Source: JBMNQS01 sp050944255 (lineage in GTDB: Bacteria; Bacillota; Clostridia; Christensenellales; Maliibacteriaceae). Taken from it: 14,717 nt of DNA. Numbering within the stretch: position 1 is the stretch's first letter; the number at the start of each line of letters is the position of its first letter. A model generated the notes under the pieces. That model had not been told where the DNA came from. It saw only the letters and a program-made list of their open reading frames with translations, and did not search any database. The stretch spans positions 1-14,717 of the forward strand of contig JBMNQS010000057.1 in assembly GCA_050944255.1 (NCBI GenBank), in the 5' to 3' direction. Of this stretch, positions 6,558 to 12,886 are shown piece after piece. A program made the translations under genes and the position numbers.

Positions 6558-6588
6558 AAAAAGAGCGGGCAAAATGCCCGCTCTTTTT
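6558..6588 (+). terminator. Rho-independent terminator of the GGGtGRT operon
   Basis: AAAAAGAGCGGGC (6558-6570), loop AAAAT, GCCCGCTCTTTTT (6576-6588): a 13-bp perfect stem ending in a T5 tract. It lies 27 nt after the GGGtGRT stop. The matching A-tract on the other side would let it also work against minus-strand transcripts. Confidence 0.9.
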
Positions 6589-6608
6589 ACTTGCCGTTCT
6601 GTAATCTT

Positions 6609-6775
6609 CTAAGGGCTCCGCCCTTAGACCCGCTTAGAACCTTTTCTGGAAGAAAAGGTTCTAAGAACTCCAAAAGACTTCTATTCGCTTCGCGACAGAA
6701 GACCGTGTGTTTTCATCACCCGTCCGCAAGCGGAGCTTGCAGTGGTAAAGTTTCTTGGGTCCGGGCAGCGCCCGG
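6609..6775. repeat. Cluster of short-loop palindromes (possible intergenic repeat element)
   Basis: Five inverted repeats, each with a 3-nt loop, follow one another. They are CTAAGGGC-TCC-GCCCTTAG (6609-6627), a 15-bp perfect stem CTTAGAACCTTTTCT-GGA (6633-6665), TCGC-TTC-GCGA (6685-6695) nested in CTTCT..AGAAG, GCAAGC-GGA-GCTTGC (6726-6740) and CCGGGC-AGC-GCCCGG (6761-6775). The region lies between the 3' ends of convergent genes and has no coding signal. It looks like a REP-like or MITE-like element; only one copy is in this window. Confidence 0.6.
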
Positions 6776-6810
6776 CACAGCATCTTCCCAAAAGCAGCTC
6801 TTAAACGCGC

Positions 6811-7380
6811 TTACTGGAGATTAGTATGCCTGGCCACCAGGTCGGCTTCCACCCAGAGATTTTTGCGCATCATCTTATTGATGACGTAATCCAGCACCAC
6901 CAGCTGGGCCTGCTCAAAGGGCGAGCCCATGGTCTGAATCGATTGAATTTCCTCGGGCAGGACGTACAGGCTCTGTCCGTAGAGCGCGATGCGGACATCG
7001 CACTTTTGCGACAGCTCGTTCTGCGGGTTGGCCGTCAGGATCAGGGCCTTCGCCCCGGCGGACTGCGCGCGCTCCACCTGTACCGGCGTGGTGCCGCGCA
7101 TGCGCCCGCCGCTGCCGCAGACGATCAGAAGATCTCCCCTGCCCACGGGAGGCACATTGGAATCGCCCACCACAAAGGCCTTGTAGCCCATGTGAAACAG
7201 ACGCATGCAGAAGGCCTGCAGCATGATAAACTCGCGCCCGCCGGCCCATACGAAAATCTTACCCGCCTTTTCAATGCAGTCAATGAGAAGATCGATGTCC
7301 TCCTCGCTGACCGCCATGACGTTCTCTTCCAGTTCGTCCATAATCCGCTTACGGATTTCAGTGTTATCAAACTTTTCCAT
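6811..7380 (-). CDS. SIS-domain sugar-phosphate isomerase, 6-phospho-3-hexuloisomerase-like (second of pair)
   Basis: A 189-residue single-SIS-domain protein. Length and C-terminus match 6-phospho-3-hexuloisomerase (HxlB/PHI): IQTMGSPFEQAQLVVLD (148-164) corresponds to the IQPMGS-FEQ block of PHI, and it ends ADLVARHTNLQ like the HxlB tail. PHI interconverts hexulose-6-phosphate and fructose-6-phosphate in formaldehyde fixation or pentose synthesis. The phosphosugar loops deviate: AGGREF (46-51) stands where PHI has GAGRSG, and CGSGGRMRGT (88-97) where PHI has GSGSGET. The substrate may therefore differ. No hexulose-phosphate synthase lies nearby. GGAGG is 5 nt before ATG 7380, and the gene starts 10 nt after the upstream paralogue, so the two are co-transcribed. 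Confidence 0.75.
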   Translation of the reverse strand: MEKFDNTEIRKRIMDELEENVMAVSEEDIDLLIDCIEKAGKIFVWAGGREFIMLQAFCMRLFHMGYKAFVVGDSNVPPVGRGDLLIVCGSGGRMRGTTPVQVERAQSAGAKALILTANPQNELSQKCDVRIALYGQSLYVLPEEIQSIQTMGSPFEQAQLVVLDYVINKMMRKNLWVEADLVARHTNLQ

Positions 7381-7390
7381 AACGTCCTCC

Positions 7391-7939
7391 CTACTCGATG
7401 GTGGCGTGACGGCTGCGCAGCATCTGCTCCGTGTCCCCGGTGCGCTGCTGGATCATGCGGGCGATGGTATCGCCCAGCATCAGAAGCACCTGCTCAAACG
7501 TGGCGCACATGGGCTGCAGGGAAGGCACGTCGATCAAATGCGTCTCCATGATGCGGGCATGGATAGTCAAAAGCCCGTCGGCCTGCTGCGCTACGGGACC
7601 GTTGTAACAGTGGACAATCCATACCTTGCAGCCCAGCTTGTGGGCGCGGTTGAGAAAATCCATCATATTGTCGCCCGAGCCGCTGCAGTTGCCGATGATC
7701 ACCAGATCGCCTTCGGACAGCGCAAAGCTGGTCATGCCGCCGGACATGCAGGCCTGGATGCCCAGATGGCCCAGGCGCATGCAGAAGGCGCGAAGGGAAA
7801 GGCCCACGCGTCCCCTGCCGACGAACATCACTTTGGGCGCCTGCATGATGGCATCGGCCAGGGCCTCAATCTGCCCGGTATCCACGCTCATCAGGACCTC
7901 CCTGACTTCATCGAGGATTTGCTTTCTCAAACTTTCCAT
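7391..7939 (-). CDS. SIS-domain sugar-phosphate isomerase, 6-phospho-3-hexuloisomerase-like (first of pair)
   Basis: Tandem paralogue of the next gene, 182 aa from ATG 7937-7939. Shared features are the N-terminal LRKQILDEV helix, RAFCMRLGHLGIQA (50-63), the GDLVIIGNCSGSGD loop (77-90), SLQPMCATFEQVLLMLGD (140-157) and the tail MLRSRHATIE. The second loop keeps SGSG, closer to true PHI than its partner. The first loop reads GRGRVG (41-46), with Val where the phosphate-binding Ser of GRSG is expected, and PMGS has become PMCA. The start is uncertain: an in-frame ATG at 7958-7960 would add seven residues, and neither ATG has a strong ribosome binding site. Two different but co-expressed subunits suggest a hetero-oligomer or two substrates; this is inference. 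Confidence 0.73.
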   Translation of the reverse strand: MESLRKQILDEVREVLMSVDTGQIEALADAIMQAPKVMFVGRGRVGLSLRAFCMRLGHLGIQACMSGGMTSFALSEGDLVIIGNCSGSGDNMMDFLNRAHKLGCKVWIVHCYNGPVAQQADGLLTIHARIMETHLIDVPSLQPMCATFEQVLLMLGDTIARMIQQRTGDTEQMLRSRHATIE

Positions 7940-8038
7940 ATCCTGCTTCTTCACTCCCATCTTAAAAATACCCGGAATAGATGATTGCTTGTGACGTTCA
8001 TTGATGTGCGGCCGCGGCCAAAAACTGATACTGGCTTT

Positions 8039-8068
8039 ATGATAGCATATACCCGGACGCCGCCACAA
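8039..8068 (-). promoter_or_regulatory. Promoter of the SIS gene pair
   Basis: The minus strand reads TTGTGG (complement of 8063-8068), 18 nt, then TATCAT (complement of 8039-8044) with an upstream TG making an extended -10 (TGCTATCAT). The start site is near 8032, about 90 nt before ATG 7939. It lies directly after the terminator of the cdaA operon, so the SIS pair is a separate unit. Confidence 0.6.
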
Positions 8069-8098
8069 GGGATAAAATCGGTTTTGCACCACCAAAAA

Positions 8099-8134
8099 GC
8101 GCGGTCATTGTAAACTGGTTTACAATGACCGCGC
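8099..8134 (-). terminator. Rho-independent terminator of the cdaA operon
   Basis: A perfect 17-bp inverted repeat, GCGCGGTCATTGTAAAC and its complement, is separated by only 2 nt. On the minus strand it is followed at once by TTTTT (complement of 8094-8098), the classical intrinsic terminator layout. It lies 31 nt after the stop of the 35-residue membrane protein. That spacing supports the microprotein as the last gene of the operon. Confidence 0.85.
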
Positions 8135-8165
8135 CGCTCCATGGAAGTCCGGCCAAACGGCGCCG

Positions 8166-8273
8166 TTACCGCCGGTTTTGCCTTCTGGAGTAAACCAGGA
8201 TGATGACAAAAACTATGGCGATCAGTACAAACGCCGCCAAAAGCTGCATAAATGCCGATACGTAGACGCTCAT
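8166..8273 (-). CDS. 35-residue single-pass membrane microprotein
   Basis: A short frame starting ATG 8271-8273 and ending TAA 8166-8168. It begins MSVYVSAFMQLLAAF, continues with a run of hydrophobic residues (VLIAIVFVIILVY, about residues 16-28) and ends SRRQNRR. The hydrophobic stretch (about 10-28) is one transmembrane helix, and the basic tail predicts a cytoplasmic C-terminus. It starts 11 nt after the stop of the P-loop ATPase, with a weak GGGTG ribosome binding site 6 nt upstream, and is followed 31 nt later by the operon terminator. Context, not homology, is the main argument. It could be a regulatory or anchoring subunit for the neighbouring ATPase or CdaA complex; this is inference. 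Confidence 0.62.
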   Translation of the reverse strand: MSVYVSAFMQLLAAFVLIAIVFVIILVYSRRQNRR

Positions 8274-8284
8274 ATATTCACCCG

Positions 8285-8965
8285 TTATCTGCTGTCCATC
8301 CAGGGCTGGCGCATACGGATGGTCAGCGGTTTTATAAGGCCTTTATGCTCGGCTTTAAAGTCTTCCGGCAAAGCCTCTATGACGCCGGGCATGGCGTAGA
8401 TGCCGGTGATGGGAAGATTCCTTTCCCGGGCCACCTGGCGGCAGACTTCCTGGCCTTCCAGCACGTCCTGAGGCGATGTTTCCAGCGCCAGATTGGTGTT
8501 GTTGACGATGCCGGTAACCTCCAGCCTGGCGCTGGCCTCTATCTGCGCCATCAGGGCCAGGATGCGCTCCGCATCCCCGGTAAGCGGCCGCCGGATGTTG
8601 ATGACAAACTGCATATCGTATCCCACCTGCCTGATCATCGACGAGAAGCGTCCCAGGGCCACCGCGCCGGCGGGGTCGCCCCCCACGTCCAGGACGCCGA
8701 AAAGTTCCGGCTCGCCGAATATCCCGTACACCTCGCCGGATATGGGACGGAGCTCCGTGTTGTTGCCTTCAAGGGCCGGACCGATCACCCGGACATGATG
8801 CGCCTGCAAAAGCGCCTTTTGATTGTAGGACCGGAAGTATGGGTTTACAATATCCAGGTCCACCAGCACCGTTTTCATTCTCGGCGCCATATCCAGCGCG
8901 GTCTGTATGGCGATTTCCGTCTTGCCGCTTCCGAAATTGCCGCAGAATATGGTGATCCTCTTCAT
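8285..8965 (-). CDS. P-loop ATPase of MinD/ParA-like type, function unknown
   Basis: A 226-residue cytoplasmic P-loop NTPase. Walker A is GNFGSGKTE (residues 9-17). The second switch-like segment is VDLDIVNPYFRS (35-46), with the acidic residues placed as in MinD/ParA/CobQ-type ATPases. Walker B-like VLDVGGDPAGAVALGRF spans 91-107. These proteins are conserved hypotheticals in Clostridia. I recognise the DLDIVNPYFRS motif but know of no proven role. There is no deviant MinD Lys signature and no C-terminal amphipathic targeting helix that I can identify. The ATG overlaps the stop of the acidic membrane protein as ATGA, so translation is coupled. Placement in the cdaA operon suggests an ATP-dependent partner at the membrane; this is inference. 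Confidence 0.75.
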   Translation of the reverse strand: MKRITIFCGNFGSGKTEIAIQTALDMAPRMKTVLVDLDIVNPYFRSYNQKALLQAHHVRVIGPALEGNNTELRPISGEVYGIFGEPELFGVLDVGGDPAGAVALGRFSSMIRQVGYDMQFVINIRRPLTGDAERILALMAQIEASARLEVTGIVNNTNLALETSPQDVLEGQEVCRQVARERNLPITGIYAMPGVIEALPEDFKAEHKGLIKPLTIRMRQPWMDSR

Positions 8966-9957
8966 GCATCATCCTCCGGCGGCGCCGCCGCACCGGCCTG
9001 TTTGCTTTCTTCATTATTTTCGCCGGCAGCCGTTTCGCCGGGCGCGTCTTCCATTTCAGGCTCACTACTGACGGTCTCGTCCTCCGCGGGCACATCCGCA
9101 TCGGACGGTTTATCCTCTTGGCCGGTAGCCGTTTCGTCGGGCACGTCTTCCACTTCAGGCTCCACGCCGCCGGGCGCCTGTTCATCTTCCCTGCCTTCAT
9201 GCGGCTCCGGCGCCGTATTTTCCGCGGCCTGATCCTGCCCCTCCAACGGAAGATCATGCGCCCGCACTCCGCCTGTTCCGCCTGCCTCTTCACTGCCCGA
9301 GCTTTCCGCATCCTGCCGCGTCCTTTTCGCTCCGGCCTTCATGTCGCGCAGCAGATTGCCTGCGGCCTCTTTCAACATCTTGACGATCTTTTTCATCCGC
9401 CGGTTGATGTCGCCCATGCCTTTGGATGCCCGGCCATCTTTAGCCGGCTTGGCCGCAGCCCTCACGTACGGCTCCGCGTCGTCGATTTCCTCGCCGTCTA
9501 TAATCACGCCGACAACCGGCACTTCACCGGTATCCTCAAGGGCCGTAGGATCGTAATCCTCATCGCCTGCCAATTTTTCATACGCGTCGGCGGCATCCAT
9601 ATCCTGATCATCCGCTTCGCCCTGGTCCAGCGCCGGGATATCCTGCTGTTCTTCGGGCAGCAGAATCACATCTTCATTGACATACCGCCACCAGGCAAAG
9701 CGCTGGGCCAGTTTGTCCTGAGGCTTCACAAAGCGCACATACCGGCTCCTGAAAAACCACTCTAAAATCAGGCCGATGGCAATGACAAACGGCAATATTT
9801 TAAGGATTCGGCTCACCGTTTGACTGAAATCCGAATCCCCCACGCCGCGCAGGGAGTTCTCAATCCAGTCAAGGAAGCGCTGCAGACGCTGCTGCCAATA
9901 AGCCGACTGCGCTTTATCCTTGAAAAATTCAAATATATTATCCAGCAGTCTTGTCAT
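8962..9957 (-). CDS. Single-pass membrane protein with long acidic disordered tail, unknown
   Basis: 331 residues from ATG 9955-9957. The first 50 are amphipathic (FEFFKDKAQSAYWQQRLQRF). A single transmembrane helix follows (about 51-69, ILKILPFVIAIGLILEWFF), then a short ordered stretch with RFAWWRYVNEDVILLPEE. A basic segment KGMGDINRRMKKIVKMLKEA appears near 180-200. The last 120 residues are rich in Glu, Asp, Ala, Gly and Pro, probably disordered. They contain a duplicated unit (PEVEDVPDETATG / PEMEDAPGETAAG) that is also a direct DNA repeat (9022-9063 and 9121-9162). A GTG at 9961-9963 is an alternative start; both ribosome binding sites are weak. It lies between cdaR (42 nt gap) and the ATPase (4 nt overlap). 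I do not recognise the family. Confidence 0.7.
   Translation of the reverse strand: MTRLLDNIFEFFKDKAQSAYWQQRLQRFLDWIENSLRGVGDSDFSQTVSRILKILPFVIAIGLILEWFFRSRYVRFVKPQDKLAQRFAWWRYVNEDVILLPEEQQDIPALDQGEADDQDMDAADAYEKLAGDEDYDPTALEDTGEVPVVGVIIDGEEIDDAEPYVRAAAKPAKDGRASKGMGDINRRMKKIVKMLKEAAGNLLRDMKAGAKRTRQDAESSGSEEAGGTGGVRAHDLPLEGQDQAAENTAPEPHEGREDEQAPGGVEPEVEDVPDETATGQEDKPSDADVPAEDETVSSEPEMEDAPGETAAGENNEESKQAGAAAPPEDDA
9022..9162. repeat. Direct repeat, 42 nt x 2, inside the acidic tail
   Basis: Positions 9022-9063 and 9121-9162 match at 38 of 42 bases. Their starts are 99 nt (33 codons) apart, so the reading frame is kept. The repeat encodes the EPEVEDVPDETA-type unit of the disordered acidic tail, probably a recent in-frame duplication. 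Confidence 0.8.
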
Positions 9958-9999
9958 TTGCACACTCGCTTTTGTAAAATTTCAATTGGTTGGCTCGGT

Positions 10000-11301
10000 T
10001 TATCTGCGCGTCACTCGAATTGTCTTAGGCACGTCTATTTGAATCTGATCACTGTACTGGGGCCGGGTGCCGTCCACCCAGTCCCAGAAAAGCGTTAAAT
10101 TATCGCTGTTGCCCCAGCCCAGGGAAGAAACGTCCACATAGAAATCCAGCATACCGGCATTCACCGCACGCACGGCGCTTCTGGGTCCCGTCAACTGCAC
10201 CGTTATTTTCTGTATCTCAGGATTTTCGGTTAAACGCTCATCGCCGGTCACGCTGCGCACGCTGACGCCTGTGAATCTGGCCGTCTCCTCCAGTTCGCCC
10301 ACCTGTATCGTGACATTGACGCTCTGCCTGCTCATCCACGTAACGCCGTTGGGAAAGACAAGCTGCACTTCGCGCCGCGCATCCTTACTGATACCCGAAA
10401 CATCAATGTACTCGGTCCTGACGGTAGTGAGGGTATCGAGCACGTGCTTGGGCGCGGCCACGGTGACTGTCCTGTAATCTTCCTCCAGTATATAGTCCTT
10501 GATTTCATAGCCGATGGCCGGCCTTGTCCCGGCTTTGACCATAACCTCCACTTCAAGTTCCTTTTTGCCCAGCACCGACTGCACGACAACAACCCGCTCA
10601 TCGGAAACTTTCACCTGCGGAAGATCCAGAAGATGATCGTTTTCATCACACAGCTGCAGCGGAATCCTCTCATGGATTTCCTCCTCGCCGGATTCTTCCG
10701 GCTCCTCGGGCACCACCACGCGGGCATAAGCCACCTGCTCCACCTGAGAGCGCGGGCCGCTGATGATAACCTTCTGGGGATCAAGCTGCGCCTCGCTGCG
10801 CCACAGCGGGGAATTCTCGTCCTCTTCCACCACCTGCGGGCGCACCTGGATTTCCTTCTCGGCCAGTTTCTCCACCACCACATCCACCGTGCCCGGGGTA
10901 ATCCGGCGCACCGTACCGGTGGGGGTTACGGCCTCAACTTTCAGTTTATGCGTACCTTCCTCCAGCACGCCGGAAAAATCAATGGAGGCTGTCACCTGGC
11001 TCCTACTGATGCTCACCAGCTGTCTGTTTCTGGCCTGCACGACCACCCGGGCCGTCAATTCTTTCAATCTGTCGGGCTCGGACAGCGTCAGGCCCTGTTC
11101 CTCCAGTATGGAAAGGTTTTCAAGCGCCACTTTGGTGCCCACAAACGATTTTTCCCTGACCGGATCGGCGGATGCCAGCACAAAGCTCCAGAGTATGCAG
11201 GCAAAAAGCACGGCGGCAATTTTCAGGCCGATATTGCGCCGGAGCAGATGCCCCAAACCCTTGAAAACATTGATGATATGCGTCTTTGTCTTTTGTTTCA
11301 T
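10000..11301 (-). CDS. cdaR: CdaR, YbbR-domain regulator of diadenylate cyclase
   Basis: CdaR is the membrane-anchored extracytoplasmic partner that modulates CdaA. The 433-residue protein has a basic N-terminus, one transmembrane helix (about 24-43, IGLKIAAVLFACILWSFVLA), then consecutive YbbR-type beta domains to the C-terminus. Repeating YbbR patterns are visible as KVALENLSILEEQGLTL, KVIISGPRSQVEQVAYARV, VTVAAPKHVLDTLTTVRTEY and KITVQLTGPRSAVRAVNAGM, which suggests four repeats. The ATG at 11299-11301 lies 4 nt after the cdaA stop, so the genes are coupled, as in most Bacillota. In many relatives glmM follows; here an acidic membrane protein does. Confidence 0.92.
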   Translation of the reverse strand: MKQKTKTHIINVFKGLGHLLRRNIGLKIAAVLFACILWSFVLASADPVREKSFVGTKVALENLSILEEQGLTLSEPDRLKELTARVVVQARNRQLVSISRSQVTASIDFSGVLEEGTHKLKVEAVTPTGTVRRITPGTVDVVVEKLAEKEIQVRPQVVEEDENSPLWRSEAQLDPQKVIISGPRSQVEQVAYARVVVPEEPEESGEEEIHERIPLQLCDENDHLLDLPQVKVSDERVVVVQSVLGKKELEVEVMVKAGTRPAIGYEIKDYILEEDYRTVTVAAPKHVLDTLTTVRTEYIDVSGISKDARREVQLVFPNGVTWMSRQSVNVTIQVGELEETARFTGVSVRSVTGDERLTENPEIQKITVQLTGPRSAVRAVNAGMLDFYVDVSSLGWGNSDNLTLFWDWVDGTRPQYSDQIQIDVPKTIRVTRR

Positions 11302-11305
11302 GCCG

Positions 11306-12160
11306 TCACCGTCCCTTCCCCATCTTGACCCACTGAGTCAGGCGGCTGGTCTTTTTCTCCGGCTCGCCAAAGAGCGTTTCGCATTCCTGGACCAGCGCCT
11401 GACGGGTCACGTTATGCTGAATGCGGCCGCCGCGGGCGATGGATATAAAGCCGGTCTCCTCCGAGACCACGAAAGTGACGCAGTCCGACAATTCCGATAT
11501 GCCCAGCGCCGCGCGGTGCCTGGTACCGAAGCTCTGGTCGATATCCGTACGCTGGGAAAGCGGCAGCAGGCATCCCGCGGCGACAATGCGCCCGCCGCGT
11601 ATGAGTACCGCGCCGTCATGCAGCGGCGTATTGGGATAGAAAATATTCGCGATGAGGCTCGATGAAATCTTCGCGTCCACCAGCGTTCCGGAGCGGATGA
11701 TCTCCTCCATGACGTTTTCCTGCTCCACCACCACCAGCGCGCCGATACGCTGCTGGGACAAGTCCACCAGCGCGCTGCTGAGCTCTTCGGCAACCCAGCT
11801 TAAATCCTGGGCGTCGCCCTCGTGCGTCAGCGTTAAAAGGCCCGTTTTTTTCAGGAACTTGCCCTGCCCGATCTGTTCGAGCATCCTTCGCAGCTCGGGC
11901 TGAAAAAGGACCACCATCACCAGCGCGCCCGCGTTGATGATGTAATTGAGCAGCCAGTTGAGCGTCTGCAGGCGCAGAAACTCGCTGACCCACGCCGCCA
12001 GAATCAGCACGCCCAAGCCCTTGAGCACTTGTATGGCCCGCGTCTTGCTCGTCCAGACAAGCAGCTGATAGATGATTACGGCGATGATGGTGACGTCAAC
12101 CAAATCCCGCCAGCCGATCGTCTCAATGCTGCTCATGATTGAGTTCCAAATCTGTTGCAA
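11306..12160 (-). CDS. cdaA: Diadenylate cyclase CdaA (c-di-AMP synthase)
   Basis: Membrane-bound enzyme that joins two ATP into cyclic di-AMP, the second messenger that controls potassium, osmolyte and cell-wall homeostasis. Three transmembrane helices are predicted (about 20-35, 45-61 and 70-88). The cytoplasmic DAC domain follows, with the catalytic DGA motif in PLHDGAVLIRGG (179-190) and the RHR motif in GTRHRAALG (212-220). SEETGFISIARGG closes the domain. Length of 284 aa is typical. Start is TTG at 12158-12160, chosen because AAGGAGG (complement of 12168-12174) lies exactly 7 nt upstream; the first ATG is eight codons downstream. It is first in the minus-strand operon, 34 nt below a good promoter. 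Confidence 0.95.
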   Translation of the reverse strand: MQQIWNSIMSSIETIGWRDLVDVTIIAVIIYQLLVWTSKTRAIQVLKGLGVLILAAWVSEFLRLQTLNWLLNYIINAGALVMVVLFQPELRRMLEQIGQGKFLKKTGLLTLTHEGDAQDLSWVAEELSSALVDLSQQRIGALVVVEQENVMEEIIRSGTLVDAKISSSLIANIFYPNTPLHDGAVLIRGGRIVAAGCLLPLSQRTDIDQSFGTRHRAALGISELSDCVTFVVSEETGFISIARGGRIQHNVTRQALVQECETLFGEPEKKTSRLTQWVKMGKGR

Positions 12161-12174
12161 GCGCAGGCCTCCTT
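12161..12174 (-). promoter_or_regulatory. Ribosome binding site that fixes the TTG start of cdaA
   Basis: AAGGAGG (complement of 12168-12174) followed by 7 nt and TTG. It matches the anti-Shine-Dalgarno perfectly, which favours the TTG over the ATG eight codons further in. Confidence 0.8.
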
Positions 12175-12193
12175 TCCGCTGATGATCTACTTA

Positions 12194-12222
12194 ATTATAG
12201 CATAATGGCCGGCGGTTCTTAA
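12194..12222 (-). promoter_or_regulatory. Sigma-A promoter of the cdaA operon
   Basis: The minus strand has a perfect extended -10, TGCTATAAT (TATAAT is the complement of 12194-12199), and a -35 TTAAGA (complement of 12217-12222) at 17 nt. The start site is near 12187, giving a leader of about 27 nt. A 9-bp inverted repeat (12209-12217 and 12266-12274) has one arm inside the spacer. Confidence 0.75.
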
Positions 12223-12455
12223 ATGATGCCGCAAAAAGTTCTATAAATCGTAATAAACTGTTAGAAACCGCCGGACGCCTTCCGGCCACATCGCCCCGCT
12301 TCCGCCGCGCCTTTCCTGCAGGCCTTCGGAGCAGACGCTTTATAGCCGGCGGACGTCCAATACTTATAATTATGTGATACCGGCGTTTCAATCCCTGTCT
12401 GCCGCTAAAACAGCTTTTTTTCATTATAAAATTTTCTTATAGTATACCATAGAAG
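12223..12455. other. Gene-free spacer upstream of cdaA
   Basis: The whole gap between cdaA and the 87-residue gene is about 360 nt. It holds the cdaA promoter, the inverted repeat around it and the hairpin at 12456-12489. A 77-codon frame at 12191-12424 has no ribosome binding site, overlaps the promoter and has an unlikely Arg-rich composition, so I do not call it. I see nothing else definite. Confidence 0.55.
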
Positions 12456-12489
12456 AACCATTACCCGCCCTTTTGTGCGGATAATGGTT
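12456..12489 (-). terminator. Probable terminator of the 87-residue gene
   Basis: A 13-bp stem pairs AACCATTACCCGC (12456-12468) with GCGGATAATGGTT (12477-12489), loop 8 nt. The single non-Watson-Crick pair is C-A on the plus strand but G-U on the minus strand, so the structure is intact only in minus-strand RNA. It is followed by a weak TTCTTCT tract and lies 34 nt after the 87-residue gene. Confidence 0.6.
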
Positions 12490-12523
12490 GGGTATTGAAT
12501 CGCCTTTCGCAGCGCGGCCCGGA

Positions 12524-12787
12524 TTAAAGCGCCTCTGTTTTTAAATGAAACTGCTGATGGACCGTCTTCAAAAGCTGCCTTCTGAAGTGCTCTGTCACCG
12601 GGATATCCGCGCGCCTGGACATTAAGAGCAGCCGGTCATTTTCCTCCGTATTCAAAGGGCCGCAGAAAGCCGCCATCAGGTCAAGCTCCTGCAGGCTTCG
12701 CTTTAATTGCTCATTGTGCTTCCAATCGCCATTTCGCCATATCACCTGCCCGCTGTTGCATATCCGGTTGTTGTAGAGCGTATTCAT
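12524..12787 (-). CDS. Orphan small protein, 87 residues, unknown
   Basis: I do not recognise this protein. It begins MNTLYNNRICNSGQVIWRNG and has a charged helical middle (EQLKRSLQELDLMAAF). The C-terminal half is basic and contains ENDRLLLMSRRADIPVTEHF and RRQLLKTVHQQF. No transmembrane segment, signal peptide or cysteine motif is present; it looks like a small cytoplasmic helical protein. The case for a real gene is the package around it: a promoter (12887-12915), AAAGGA (complement of 12794-12799) 6 nt before ATG 12787, and a hairpin 34 nt after the stop. It sits between phage-like genes and the cdaA operon, so a phage or accessory origin is possible. Confidence 0.55.
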   Translation of the reverse strand: MNTLYNNRICNSGQVIWRNGDWKHNEQLKRSLQELDLMAAFCGPLNTEENDRLLLMSRRADIPVTEHFRRQLLKTVHQQFHLKTEAL

Positions 12788-12886
12788 GGGTTATCCTTTC
12801 TGCCATACATGTCGTTTATTGTCGCTATAAGCACAATTTTGTATGTTTTTTATTTATTATGTTATATCTTTATATGGTGTAGATAT

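Noticed and set aside
5481..6572. 363-codon minus-strand frame opposite the GGGtGRT gene
   Set aside because: It has no ribosome binding site or recognisable motif and runs across the terminator; a shadow of GC-rich coding sequence.
6609..6775. CRISPR array
   Set aside because: The palindromes differ in sequence and length and there are no equal-length repeats and spacers.
8099..8134. Operator for a dimeric repressor
   Set aside because: The 36-nt palindrome is followed immediately by T5 on the minus strand and lies just after the last gene of an operon, so an intrinsic terminator explains it better.
8252..9232. 326-codon plus-strand frame opposite the ATPase and acidic protein genes
   Set aside because: It crosses the boundary of two coupled minus-strand genes and has low-complexity Ser/Ala output; no start signals.
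12191..12424. 77-codon minus-strand frame upstream of cdaA
   Set aside because: It has no ribosome binding site, overlaps the cdaA promoter and its Arg-rich product matches nothing familiar.
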